Notes under the pieces: model-generated
Database searches by the model: none
The model's input: the letters and a program-made list of their open reading frames with translations, nothing else
Told to the model about the DNA's origin: nothing
Program-made: the position numbers and the translations under genes
Assembly (NCBI GenBank): GCA_003138515.1
Contig: PLGG01000017.1
Span: 195,098-259,097, forward strand
Origin: Acidobacteriaceae bacterium
Lineage (GTDB): Bacteria > Acidobacteriota > Terriglobia > Terriglobales > Acidobacteriaceae
Direction of reading: 5' to 3'
Length of the DNA stretch: 64,000 nt
In this document: positions 17,531 to 26,416 of the stretch, one piece after another
Numbering within the stretch: the stretch's first letter is position 1
Layout of the letters: every line of letters begins with the position of its first letter

Positions 17531-18556
17531 GTGTACAAAATTGCTATTGCCGGCGCTTCAAGCCTCGTGGGCCGGGAGTTGAAGGAGGTTCTGTCGGAGT
17601 CGCCGCTGGCCTCGGCCAGCTTTGTTCTGCTCGACGAGGAAGCCGCGCAAGGCCAGTTGGACCAGTTGGGCGATGAGGTCACTTTCATCCAGGCAATTGG
17701 CGCCGAAGCCTTCGACCATGCTGACTTCACATTCTTCTGCGGCACCGAAAGCCTGACGCGCCGGTACTGGCAGCAGGCCTTACGATCCGGATCGACGGTC
17801 CTGGATCTCTCAGCGGCGTTGGACCGGGAGACTGGTGTGGTGGTTCGCGCACCGTGGCTGGAGACGGACGCGGCGGGCGTCGATCTCTTTACGCCGGCCG
17901 TGGTGCCTGCCCATCCAGCCGTCGTCACGCTTGCATTGTTGCTGCAGCGGTTGCAACAAGCCGCGCCGGTGCGCTTCGCCGCCGCTACCGTGCTTGAGCC
18001 GGCCAGCGATTTCGGACGCGCGGCCATGGACGAGTTGCACCAGCAGACGGTAAGCCTGCTCAGCTTCCAGTCATTGCCTCGAGCGATTTACGACGCGCAG
18101 GTGGCGTACAACCTACTTTGCAGCATGGGTGAAAGCTCCACCGTGAATCTGCCGGATCTGGAAGCGCGCATTCGCCGCCACTACCAAGTGGTAACCGGCG
18201 GGCGCGGCCCGTCGCTGGCTGTGCAGGTGATCCATGCACCCGTCTTCCACGGCCATACCTTTTCCGTTGCCGTCGAACTCGAACGCCCGGTCGAGATTGG
18301 CGCCCTTGAAGATGCATTAACCGGCGAGCACGTCGATTTGGTGCTCGAAGATACGGATTCGCCGTCAAACCTCGCCGCCACCGGGCAAAACGACATCCTG
18401 GTTCGGCTGCGGCCGGAACCCGAAGGCCGCAACTCCAATCTGGCTTCGCGACTATGGCTGTGGGCCGCGGCCGATAATCTGCGCATGATCGCGCAGAATG
18501 CCGTGCTGTGCGCGCTCGACCTCCGTCGAATCCGCCCGCAAGGCAAAGTGCAGTAG
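17531..18556 (+). CDS. Aspartate-semialdehyde-dehydrogenase homologue lacking the catalytic Cys (USG-1-like)
   Basis: Two-domain protein with the Asd fold: an N-terminal Rossmann motif AGASSLVGREL and an end-of-fold active-site histidine region VFHGHTFSV (His240, His242). The place where Asd enzymes have Asn-Cys reads VVPAHPAVVTLAL (residues 124-136), with no cysteine, so normal thioester chemistry is not possible. This matches the USG-1-like group of Asd paralogues, whose function is not known to me. GTG start, 30 bp after pssA, likely in the same operon. It could bind a nucleotide or regulate. Confidence 0.75.
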   Translation: MYKIAIAGASSLVGRELKEVLSESPLASASFVLLDEEAAQGQLDQLGDEVTFIQAIGAEAFDHADFTFFCGTESLTRRYWQQALRSGSTVLDLSAALDRETGVVVRAPWLETDAAGVDLFTPAVVPAHPAVVTLALLLQRLQQAAPVRFAAATVLEPASDFGRAAMDELHQQTVSLLSFQSLPRAIYDAQVAYNLLCSMGESSTVNLPDLEARIRRHYQVVTGGRGPSLAVQVIHAPVFHGHTFSVAVELERPVEIGALEDALTGEHVDLVLEDTDSPSNLAATGQNDILVRLRPEPEGRNSNLASRLWLWAAADNLRMIAQNAVLCALDLRRIRPQGKVQ

Positions 18557-18616
18557 GTAAGACAGTACCGGCAATCTTACATTTGCGTTTCCGTCTTACT
18601 TTTGCTAATCTGTAAG
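18557..18616. promoter_or_regulatory. Palindromic operator and promoter of the vapBC pair
   Basis: GTAAG/CTTAC half-sites occur at 18557-18561 (+), 18576-18580 (-), 18595-18599 (-) and 18612-18616 (+), spaced 17-19 bp, so they form two inverted repeats. A promoter TTGCGT (18583-18588), 17 bp, TAATCT (18606-18611) lies among them, and the ATG of the antitoxin follows seven bases after the -10. This fits antitoxin autoregulation. Confidence 0.65.
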
Positions 18617-18618
18617 CC

Positions 18619-18912
18619 ATGAAGTCGCCTCAGCGCCAATCCAAAGATCAGGTCTACGCCACGGTAAGCACGAAGGGGCAGCTTGTGATTCCCGCTCCGA
18701 TTCGGGAGGCGCTTGGGATCGAGCCTGGAACTCGGATTGCCATTCGGCGGGAAGGAGCGCGAGTGATTCTCGATCCGGAGACCATGGCGGCAAAGTTGCG
18801 CTTGATTGACGAGATGCACGGATCAGCCGCCGGCCATGAATCTGGAACCGATCTATTGCTCGAGGAACGCCGGATTGAGCGCGAACAGGAGTTGGCGGAA
18901 GAAGGCTGGTAA
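18619..18912 (+). CDS. vapB: AbrB/MazE-type antitoxin (VapB)
   Basis: A 97-aa DNA-binding antitoxin. The swapped-hairpin AbrB domain is clear at residues 12-52: ATVSTKGQLVIPAPIREALGI, then GTRIAIRREGARVIL. The acidic, helical C-terminal tail (LLLEERRIEREQELAEEGW) would wrap the toxin. The gene lies 8 bp before vapC and behind the operator at 18557-18616. It appears to lack a ribosome site and may be translated from a nearly leaderless mRNA. Confidence 0.88.
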   Translation: MKSPQRQSKDQVYATVSTKGQLVIPAPIREALGIEPGTRIAIRREGARVILDPETMAAKLRLIDEMHGSAAGHESGTDLLLEERRIEREQELAEEGW

Positions 18913-18920
18913 GGCCGCAG

Positions 18921-19331
18921 ATGACCATTTACGTGCTCGACTCCTCGGCTTTGATTCGCTACATTGACCGTGAACCGGGCGGCGACCGCGTAAAGGAAAT
19001 ATTGAAAGAGTGTGTGAAGCGGCGAGTCGAAGTTTGGATTTCGGCTGTGCAATGGGGTGAGATCGCGGGGAACATCCGCAAACGCATGGGTGCGGCGCAC
19101 GAAGAGCAGATCATGAGCAGCCTCCTGCCTAGCGAGGTCAGAATCATCCCCGTGAACGGCGAACGGGCGGTGCGTGCAGCTGAACTCCGCGTCGATCACA
19201 AGCTCGCCTACGCTGACTGCTTCGCTCTGGAGCTCGGGATGGATTCGCCGGATCACGTGCTGGTGACCGCGGATTTCGGATTCAAAGCTGTAGATAACCT
19301 CGCCCGGATTGAGTTTCTTCCGGCGAAATAA
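18921..19331 (+). CDS. vapC: PIN-domain ribonuclease toxin (VapC)
   Basis: A 136-aa PIN nuclease that would cleave RNA when freed from VapB. The four conserved acidic residues are present: Asp7 (VLDSSALI), Glu47 (QWGEIAGN), Asp99 (AYADCFAL) and Asp118 (TADFGF), so the toxin looks intact. It starts 8 bp after vapB and is convergent with dgt. RNA target unknown. Confidence 0.9.
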   Translation: MTIYVLDSSALIRYIDREPGGDRVKEILKECVKRRVEVWISAVQWGEIAGNIRKRMGAAHEEQIMSSLLPSEVRIIPVNGERAVRAAELRVDHKLAYADCFALELGMDSPDHVLVTADFGFKAVDNLARIEFLPAK

Positions 19332-19358
19332 TCTGTCAATCGGGGAAAGCTTCCGTCC

Positions 19359-20519
19359 CTAGCGCCGCTTCCACAACTGCACAATGTAGCTGTCGGTCAT
19401 TCCGGCAATGTAGTCGGCCACAGTGCGGGCCAGGCCTTCAGTCGGAATCTGCGCCTGGTGATCCCGGGGCAAGAGGCCGGGCTCGGCCATGAGATATTCG
19501 AAGATCTCGATGACGACCTCTTCAGCGCGTGCATGTTCTTGTTCCTGGACGGGCGTGTTGTATAGGTTCGCGTAAAGGAATTCCTTGACGGCGATCCGTT
19601 CAGATTCCATCTGCGCGCTGAGTGCGGCGAGCCTTTGCGGGGCGCGGCGGATCTTCTCGAGCGTAGTAGCGCCAAGCTCATTCACGCGCTTGCGTACTTC
19701 CCAAATCAGATCGGTGACCCATGCGTTCAACAGACGCCGCAGGGCCTCGTACACTGCCAGCCGCGGTGGAGCAGCGGGAAAGCTTCGGATCGTGGCATCG
19801 TGAAAGCTGCGAAAGAGCGGCGCGCCATCGCGAACCTGCTCGAGCGCAAGGACGCCGGAGTCCAGTCCGTCGTCGAGATCGGCGGTCAGATAGGCAATCT
19901 CGTCCGCAAGATCGATCAGTTGGGCCTCAAGCGGTGGGAATCGATCAAGAAAATACTCTGCCAGTTCGGGATGGTCTTTCTCGGAGTAGTCGCGCGAATG
20001 TTTCACGATGCCTTCGCGGACGGCGAGCGTTAAGTTGAGCCCGCGGAAGGCCGGATAGCGCTCCTCAAACCAGGTGACGATGCGCAGCGCATGCAGGTTG
20101 TGGTCGAAGCTGAGCCCGTGAAAACGGAGCGCGCGGTCGAGTGCTTTTTCGCCCGCGTGGCCAAAGGGCGGATGCCCAATGTCGTGCGCCAGAGCCAGCG
20201 CTTCTGCCAGTTCCACATTGAGTCCCAGGGCCGCCGCCATTGTGCGCGAGATTTGAGCGACTTCGAGCGTATGCGTCAGGCGGCTGCGGAAATGGTCGGA
20301 AAGCCCTTCGGCGGGCAGGCGCGTGAAGACCTGTGTCTTGCCGGCGAGTCGGCGAAAAGCGCGTGCGTGCAGGACTCGTGCCGCATCGCGCGCAAACGGA
20401 GTGCGATAAGCGTGCGGCGGCTCGGGATGGACTCTTCGCGACAGCGGGCTGTCCGCACCGCCAACTACCGCGATTCCCGGAGGCAGCGCCGTGGCCGATT
20501 CGGTCTTGAGCACAATCAT
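19359..20519 (-). CDS. dgt: Deoxyguanosinetriphosphate triphosphohydrolase-like HD protein
   Basis: Hydrolyses dNTPs to deoxynucleoside and triphosphate. The HD-domain ligands are visible in FRSRLTHTLEVAQ, ALALAHDIGHPPFGHAGE and DLADEIAYLTADLDDGL. It is about 386 aa from the ATG at 20519, which has GAGGG nine bases upstream; a GTG 36 bases earlier is possible. The N-terminus carries the typical YRTPFARDAARVLHARAFRRLAGKTQV-type block. Substrate preference among dNTPs cannot be read. Confidence 0.92.
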   Translation of the reverse strand: MIVLKTESATALPPGIAVVGGADSPLSRRVHPEPPHAYRTPFARDAARVLHARAFRRLAGKTQVFTRLPAEGLSDHFRSRLTHTLEVAQISRTMAAALGLNVELAEALALAHDIGHPPFGHAGEKALDRALRFHGLSFDHNLHALRIVTWFEERYPAFRGLNLTLAVREGIVKHSRDYSEKDHPELAEYFLDRFPPLEAQLIDLADEIAYLTADLDDGLDSGVLALEQVRDGAPLFRSFHDATIRSFPAAPPRLAVYEALRRLLNAWVTDLIWEVRKRVNELGATTLEKIRRAPQRLAALSAQMESERIAVKEFLYANLYNTPVQEQEHARAEEVVIEIFEYLMAEPGLLPRDHQAQIPTEGLARTVADYIAGMTDSYIVQLWKRR

Positions 20520-20720
20520 CGGAACCAGCCCTCGCGGCGCGGCCACGAAGGCCACTGCTCAGGTTTGGTTATATCGCAAAAGGTGGACTGGGTGGCGTCG
20601 GGAGGGCGTTTGTGCGTCGGGGAAATGCAATGGCACGGCGGCGACTCGACCAGCGCAGCCCACTCGGCTGATGGCCCTCAGCTCAACTATGGCGATTCCG
20701 GCGCCCGCGGCTGCGCGAAT

Positions 20721-22952
20721 TTATTCCGGCTTTGCCTGACCGGCGGAGCTGTCCTCTTTGGCGAGCCTGACTCGGGCGCCCTCCAGCTTCTTCTGCACCT
20801 TCTCGACGTCGCCGGGCTCGATGTCGGCTGCGGACGACTTGGCGAATTCGTCCAGCGAAAGCTGCCACTGCGCCGCGGCCAAACGGATGCGGCCGGTCTT
20901 CTCGTAAAGATCGCCCAGGTGCATGTGAACTGTTGGATCGGTTTGGTCGCGATTCACGGCCTGCCGAAGGTTGTCTTCGGCCAGTTCGTATTCGCCCATC
21001 TTGAAGTAAACCCAGCCGAGCGAATCGAGGTATGCGCCATTCCCCGGTTCAAGGTTGACGGCCTTGCGAATCATTTTGAGCGCGTCCGGTAGCTTGATCC
21101 CCTTGTCGGCCCACATATAACCCAAATAGTTCAGAGTCATCGCGTTTTCCGGATCCAGATTCAAAGCCTGGCGGAAAAACTGCTCGCCCTGTTCCGTGCG
21201 CTTCTGCCGCTCGGCCCATTCACCACGGAGGAAGAACAAGTAAGTGCGGTCATCCTTCTTTGTCGCCAGCGGTTCGGCCTGGTCAAGCGCATCTTCGGCA
21301 TCCTTCCACCGGCGCAGACGGATGTTCATTTGGGCGATAGCAAGCCAAACACCGCGCTGTTCATCGGGCGTGGCGCCATCAAGCAAGCCCTTCGCCATGG
21401 CCAGACCTTCATCGGGATGATCCTGGTCAGCCAGCTCTCCGGCGAGCATCAGCTTCAAATCGCGATTCTTGGGATCGGCGGCAACTGCCTTGCGGGAGAC
21501 GGCAATGGCCTTGTCAAATTCGTGGGCGCCGCGGTACGCGTCTACTTGCCCTTGGTAGCCGCGCGCGGCGAAGCTTCCGCCCAGATCGATCAACTTCTGG
21601 TATGCGGCGATCGCCGGATCGATTTTGTTCTCTTCGAGGGAGACAGCCCCCAGGCGCTCAAGGAAGATGGCGCGGTTGTTCTTCTCATCGTCCTTGTAAG
21701 CGCCGTTGGCGTGTGAGGTGGCATCGACCATTTCCTGGTAGGTCTGAACGGCGTCGTCGAAGCGGCCCAATATGTCGAGAAGCAGCCCTTCATTGAAGCC
21801 GGCTTCCAACGAGGTGGGATCGATTTTGCGCGCCTTGCGAATGGTAGCCAGCGCATCTTCGTATTTGCCCTGGCGACGCTGGATTTCGCCGATGTGGACC
21901 AGTGCCTCGGTGTTTTCTGGGTCGGCTTCGGCGAGCGCCTGATACCGCTTGAGCGCTTCATCGAGCTGGTCGTCCGTGAGCAGCGCCGAGGCAAGCGCAT
22001 CCATCGTCTGCAGGTCGCCGGGCTCTAGATCGTCAGCGCGCTTATAAGCGGCAATGGCGTCCTTAGGCTGCTTCAGTTGGTCGTAAAGCGCGCCCAGCGT
22101 AAATTCCATTTTGGGTGAGCGCCCGTCCACGGGAACAGCCTCGATCGCTTTCACGGCGTGTTGCACATCCCCGCTCTCGGCGTATAACCGCGCCAGGTTC
22201 AGCACGACTTCTTCCGACTCGGGCTCAATGGCCTGGGCTGTTTTGAACTCAGCCTCCGCCTTGTCCGACTGGTGCTTGACCGTGTAGAGCTGGCCCAACA
22301 CCATGTGATCCTCTACACTCTTGGGCTGCAGGGCAACAATCTTTTCGAATTCCCCGATCGCCTGATCAAGCACGTTGGCTGAGTTCGCAGTGGTCGCCCC
22401 GCCGTTTTGACCCTCACCCAGTTGGCGCAGGTAGATACGCCCCAATAGCCGGTGTGCGTCGATGTCGTCGGGATGAGTTTTCAGCACCGCGTGCGCCGCG
22501 GTCTCGGCGTCGTGTACGCGGTCTGCGCGGAAATAGAGATTCGCAAGATCGTCGTTCAGCTCGGCGGAGTCGGGATCGGCATTGAGCGCCAGCTTATACT
22601 GCTCGATGGCCTGATTCACCTCATCCGTGCGCCCCTCGGAAACAGCATCATCCTCGTACACACTGGCAAGGGCCAGGTGAAAGTACGCTTGAGCGCGGTT
22701 TGGTTCGGCAGAGTTCGTGGAGTCAGGCGCCGGTATTACCGGTTTCGACCCTGTATCGGCCCTCGCAGTCTCCACCGGAGTCGCCTGGACGGGTGCAACG
22801 CTCGACGGCGTTTGTTTGTCCTTCGCTGGGCCGGTTGAGGGGCTATTGGCAGGCGAGTTTTGGGCGAATACAGGAGAGATGGGCAGCAACAAGAGAATGG
22901 CGGCTGCAAACCGGGGTGTCAACTTCGACATATTTAGGTTTCTTTTCATCAT
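20721..22952 (-). CDS. Large secreted tetratricopeptide-repeat protein
   Basis: A 743-aa protein with an N-terminal signal peptide (FAAAILLLLPISPVFAQ) and a low-complexity Ser/Pro/Thr linker. About a dozen or more TPR units run to the C-terminus; repeats such as NPENAMTLNYLGYMWADKG and NGAYLDSLGWVYFKMGEYE are near-consensus. This protein-protein scaffold probably sits in the periplasm or outer membrane. AGGA lies about 12 bases before the ATG. It is the gene upstream of dgt (about 200 bp gap) and downstream of purH, with no clear functional tie. Confidence 0.85.
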   Translation of the reverse strand: MMKRNLNMSKLTPRFAAAILLLLPISPVFAQNSPANSPSTGPAKDKQTPSSVAPVQATPVETARADTGSKPVIPAPDSTNSAEPNRAQAYFHLALASVYEDDAVSEGRTDEVNQAIEQYKLALNADPDSAELNDDLANLYFRADRVHDAETAAHAVLKTHPDDIDAHRLLGRIYLRQLGEGQNGGATTANSANVLDQAIGEFEKIVALQPKSVEDHMVLGQLYTVKHQSDKAEAEFKTAQAIEPESEEVVLNLARLYAESGDVQHAVKAIEAVPVDGRSPKMEFTLGALYDQLKQPKDAIAAYKRADDLEPGDLQTMDALASALLTDDQLDEALKRYQALAEADPENTEALVHIGEIQRRQGKYEDALATIRKARKIDPTSLEAGFNEGLLLDILGRFDDAVQTYQEMVDATSHANGAYKDDEKNNRAIFLERLGAVSLEENKIDPAIAAYQKLIDLGGSFAARGYQGQVDAYRGAHEFDKAIAVSRKAVAADPKNRDLKLMLAGELADQDHPDEGLAMAKGLLDGATPDEQRGVWLAIAQMNIRLRRWKDAEDALDQAEPLATKKDDRTYLFFLRGEWAERQKRTEQGEQFFRQALNLDPENAMTLNYLGYMWADKGIKLPDALKMIRKAVNLEPGNGAYLDSLGWVYFKMGEYELAEDNLRQAVNRDQTDPTVHMHLGDLYEKTGRIRLAAAQWQLSLDEFAKSSAADIEPGDVEKVQKKLEGARVRLAKEDSSAGQAKPE

Positions 22953-23159
22953 GCGGCGGTTTTCCTAAGTTTTCAGCCGCAAAGCACACGAGAAGCGGCT
23001 CAGGCGGCAGAACTGACCGAGCCTGCCTACTCTTACAGACGATTCTACCCGTCATTAGTCTCTCCTGCACGCCAGATTGCGGGATTTTCGCGAAACTAAA
23101 GTGGGATCCAAGGTACAGATTCCAGCTGGCCGAAACTGTGCGCGCGTCTCCCCAGTTGC

Positions 23160-24761
23160 TCAATGCCGGAAGTGCCGGATCCCGGTAAAGACCATGGCCA
23201 GACCCAGTTTGTCAGCGGCAGCAATCACTTTATCGTCGTTCACCGAGCCGCCCGGCTGAATTACCGCGGTAGCGCCGGCCTGGGCAACGGCTTCGAGGCC
23301 GTCGGGGAAGGGGAAAAACGCGTCGGAAGCAGCGATGCAGCCCTTGAGAGGCAGAACGGCTTTCATGGCGCCGAATTTCGCGGCGTCCACGCGGCTCATC
23401 TGCCCCGCCCCCACGCCCAGTGTCTGGCCATCGCGCGCGTAAACAATGGCGTTCGATTTCACGTGCTTCGACACGCGCCAGGCAAACAGCAGGCTGCGCA
23501 GCTCTTCGGCCGAGGGCGGACGCCACGTGACCACCTTCAGCTCCGACTCCGTCACGCGGCCGGTATCGGCGTCCTGCAGCAGGAGCCCGCCCGAGACGTG
23601 CTTAACCACGGGGCGCGGCTCGGCGGCGCGAACCTCTACCAGGCGCAGGTTCTTCTTCGCAGAAAAGCGCGCGCGCGCCTCGGGAGAAAAGGCGGGTGCG
23701 GCAATGGCCTCCACAAACAGCTTGGCAATCTCTTCGGCCGCGGCTCCATCCACTTCGCGATTGATGCCGATGACTCCGCCGAATGCCGACACCGGATCGC
23801 TGGTCAAAGCCTTTTGATAGGCGTCGAGGATAGTTGCCCCGGTTGCTGCTCCGCAGGGATTCGTGTGCTTGACGATGATGACAGCCGGTTCCTCAAATTC
23901 CTGTGCCAGCTCCCAGCAGGCGTCCAGGTCGACCAGATTGTTGAAGCTCAGCTCCTTGCCCTGCAACTGCGTTGCACCGGCAATGCCCCGGCCGGATCCG
24001 TCGGCGTAGAGCGCCGCACGTTGATGCGGATTCTCGCCGTAGCGGAGCGCCTGGGCCAGCGGAAGATTGATGCGCAGCGTGCCCGGCAGTCGCGTTGTGT
24101 CGGGCGAGGCAGCGGCAGCGGGCGCGGGAGCATCGGCGATCCGCTCGAGAGTATTCGCAATCGCCGAATCGTATGCGGCGGTGAGCGCGAATGCCTGCTT
24201 TGCCAGCCGCCAGCGCGTTGCGCGAATCAGCGCGGCGCCGTGGGCGCCTTTCATCTCCTGGATAAGAGCGGGGTAGTCCGACACGCGCGTCACGATCGCC
24301 ACATCTTCGAAATTCTTCGCCGCGGAGCGCACCATCGACGGCCCGCCGATGTCGATGTTCTCGATGAGATGCCCAAAGGCCACGCCGGGCTGTGCGGCTG
24401 TCTTCTCGAACGCGTAAAAATTCACTACCAGCATGTCGATGGGCTGGATGCCATGTGCCGCCACGGCAGCCTCGTGCTCAGCATTCCCGCGAATGTAGAG
24501 CAGGCCGCCATGCACACGCGGGTGCAGCGTTTTCACGCGGCCGTCGAGCATCTCCGGGAAGCCGGTGAGTTCGCTGACGTCCTTCACCGTCAGGCCGGCC
24601 TCGCGTAGCGCCTTCGCCGTCCCGCCTGTCGAAATCAACTCCACCCCAAAGCTCTGGAGTGCCCTTGCGAATTCCACCAATCCGGTCTTGTCCGTCACAC
24701 TCAAAAGCGCGCGGCGAATGGTCTTCGCGCCGGTTCCATTTGCATCCATTGCCGAACTCAC
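23160..24761 (-). CDS. purH: Bifunctional AICAR transformylase / IMP cyclohydrolase
   Basis: Last two steps of IMP synthesis. The N-terminal IMP cyclohydrolase part has [25 protein letters not shown] and [16 protein letters not shown]. The C-terminal formyltransferase part has [25 protein letters not shown] and [11 protein letters not shown]. At 533 aa it is full length. It is divergent from the rhomboid gene across a 215-bp spacer. Confidence 0.97.
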   Translation of the reverse strand: MSSAMDANGTGAKTIRRALLSVTDKTGLVEFARALQSFGVELISTGGTAKALREAGLTVKDVSELTGFPEMLDGRVKTLHPRVHGGLLYIRGNAEHEAAVAAHGIQPIDMLVVNFYAFEKTAAQPGVAFGHLIENIDIGGPSMVRSAAKNFEDVAIVTRVSDYPALIQEMKGAHGAALIRATRWRLAKQAFALTAAYDSAIANTLERIADAPAPAAAASPDTTRLPGTLRINLPLAQALRYGENPHQRAALYADGSGRGIAGATQLQGKELSFNNLVDLDACWELAQEFEEPAVIIVKHTNPCGAATGATILDAYQKALTSDPVSAFGGVIGINREVDGAAAEEIAKLFVEAIAAPAFSPEARARFSAKKNLRLVEVRAAEPRPVVKHVSGGLLLQDADTGRVTESELKVVTWRPPSAEELRSLLFAWRVSKHVKSNAIVYARDGQTLGVGAGQMSRVDAAKFGAMKAVLPLKGCIAASDAFFPFPDGLEAVAQAGATAVIQPGGSVNDDKVIAAADKLGLAMVFTGIRHFRH

Positions 24762-24964
24762 GATTCTGCTCCCTATTCCGTTTCTTGTTTAAGAATCCGC
24801 ACAGGCTCGCATCGCCCTTCCCATCCTCCGCAGTGCGCCGGCCAAATTCCAGACTACATCGCGAAGCTCGGCTGCCTGTGAAGGTCTCGGCCAACCTGAA
24901 GACCCAAAATATTTCGCGCGCTGCCGCTACCGCAACTCGCTGCCGCGAGCAGCCGGCAATGCTT

Positions 24965-24970
24965 TAGAGT
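24965..24970 (+). promoter_or_regulatory. TAGAGT box six bases before the rhomboid ATG
   Basis: Possible -10 element of a leaderless transcript. No Shine-Dalgarno lies in the preceding 20 bases and no -35 is evident. Confidence 0.35.
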
Positions 24971-24976
24971 TGTGAT

Positions 24977-25816
24977 ATGGGAAGTTATCCCTCGCCCCCC
25001 CAGCCGGAGGTTCTTCCTCCTATCAGCGATTCTGTTCCGCCGCCGCGGCGACGGCGTAGTGCGTGGGCGGTCGCCCCTGCCACACATGTGCTTCTGGGGA
25101 TCAATTGCGCTGTATTTGTGGCCATGGTGGCGACGGGCGCCAGCATCTGGATGCCGACACTCGATCAATTGATGTTTTGGGGCGCCGACAGACCAAACAA
25201 TGTGCTTGTTTATGGGGAGTGGTGGCGCATCGTATCCGCAATGTTTGTGCACGTGGGCATTCTCCACCTGGCAACCAACATGTGGTGCCTGTGGAACTTG
25301 GGTCTGCTTGCTGAACCATTGATGGGCTCGTTTGGTTTGTTCGCTGTTTACATCCTCACCGGCGCCGCTGGCAACCTGCTCTCAACGCTCAAGAACTGGA
25401 TGTATCCCATTCATGACGCGTCGGGAGCCATACTCTTTCAGGCTGGCGCGGGAGCGTCGGGTGCTGTCTTCGGCATTGCCGGCGCATTGATCGTTCTGCT
25501 TAGGTCAAAAGTGTTGCCTGTGCCGCCAGAAGAAGTCCGAAAACTGCGCAAGTCGGTCATTTACTTCGCCGCGATAAATCTGGTGATCGGTCTATCTATC
25601 AACTTCGGCAGCGGGTTCACCGGCGTCGAGGTCGACAATTCGGCCCACATCGGCGGTTTCTTGTGCGGGCTTCTCTTTGCCGCTCCGATGGTCCCGCGCA
25701 TTGGCTCGCCGAGAGGCGAATTCCAATTCAAGCTGCGCCTGACCGTTGCGTTAGTTGTGCTGCTTCTGGTGTTATTCGGCTTCTATATCGCCCATGTACC
25801 GCCCCCGCAGGGCTGA
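24977..25816 (+). CDS. Rhomboid-family intramembrane serine protease
   Basis: Polytopic protease cutting transmembrane substrates. The catalytic dyad is visible: Ser161 in GAGASGAVFG and His224 in NSAHIGGFLCG. The conserved HVGILHLATNMW (residues 92-103) with its loop histidine and asparagine is present. A cytoplasmic proline/arginine-rich tail of about 35 residues precedes the first membrane segment, and six segments can be traced. At 279 aa it is a normal length. Substrate unknown. Confidence 0.92.
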   Translation: MGSYPSPPQPEVLPPISDSVPPPRRRRSAWAVAPATHVLLGINCAVFVAMVATGASIWMPTLDQLMFWGADRPNNVLVYGEWWRIVSAMFVHVGILHLATNMWCLWNLGLLAEPLMGSFGLFAVYILTGAAGNLLSTLKNWMYPIHDASGAILFQAGAGASGAVFGIAGALIVLLRSKVLPVPPEEVRKLRKSVIYFAAINLVIGLSINFGSGFTGVEVDNSAHIGGFLCGLLFAAPMVPRIGSPRGEFQFKLRLTVALVVLLLVLFGFYIAHVPPPQG

Positions 25817-25827
25817 CCCGGCCGCAA

Positions 25828-26181
25828 CTAACGCGTTGCCGTCGCGGAGAACTTCTTCACCATGGCTAGCAGCAGCTTGCGGTCGCTCTCATTCAAATTT
25901 GTGGAGTAGCGCCTGAGCTGGGTGAGAAACCGCAGCTCGTCGTCGGAGAGATTTTGTGTATTCATCTGGCGGGAAAGCGTGTCGCTGGCGAAAAACTGCG
26001 CGATCGGCAGGTCGAGTGCGTGAGCAATCTTGGCTAGCGTGTCCAGTGAGGGCACGGTGTGACCGTTCTCCACGCGCGAGAGATAGCAGCGCAATAGGCC
26101 GGTCTTCTTTTCGATGTCCCCCTGCGACAATCCTTTTTGCAGGCGGTAAGCGCGAATCGTGGTCCCGATCTTTATGCTCAT
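25828..26181 (-). CDS. XRE-family helix-turn-helix regulator
   Basis: A 117-aa protein with an N-terminal Cro/CI-type HTH (residues 5-62: LSQGDIEKKTGLLRCYLSRVE and VPSLDTLAKIAHALDLP). A helical C-terminal tail (DDELRFLTQLRRYSTNLNE) is probably for dimerisation. AGGAC lies about nine bases before the ATG. It is divergent from the TonB receptor gene, and a TTAACT/AGTTAA palindrome lies 58 bp upstream of its start, so it may control itself and that receptor (inference). Confidence 0.88.
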   Translation of the reverse strand: MSIKIGTTIRAYRLQKGLSQGDIEKKTGLLRCYLSRVENGHTVPSLDTLAKIAHALDLPIAQFFASDTLSRQMNTQNLSDDELRFLTQLRRYSTNLNESDRKLLLAMVKKFSATATR

Positions 26182-26239
26182 TTCAAGTCCTGTCCGATGC
26201 GTACCATGGTTTACTTACCCGGTAGCAATAAGAAAACTA

Positions 26240-26255
26240 TTAACTTTAGAGTTAA
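26240..26255. promoter_or_regulatory. Palindrome TTAACT-N4-AGTTAA between XRE and TonB genes
   Basis: A perfect 6+4+6 inverted repeat lies in an AT-rich patch of an otherwise GC-rich divergent spacer. It is a candidate operator of the XRE regulator. Confidence 0.45.
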
Positions 26256-26416
26256 CATGCGGCGGCTGGGATTGCAAGTGCAAAACCCTCTTCCGGGTCC
26301 AACTGGTCACCCGCGCCGGTCGCGGAGCACGACATTGGCTGCCCAGCCGCGCCGGTAAACCTTCACACTGCGTGGCTCGTCAGACTGAATACTGGCAAGA
26401 GAGGTCGGGTAGCGCA

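Noticed and set aside
23163..24608. 481-codon open frame antisense to purH
   Set aside because: purH is complete on the other strand; this frame has no recognisable domain.
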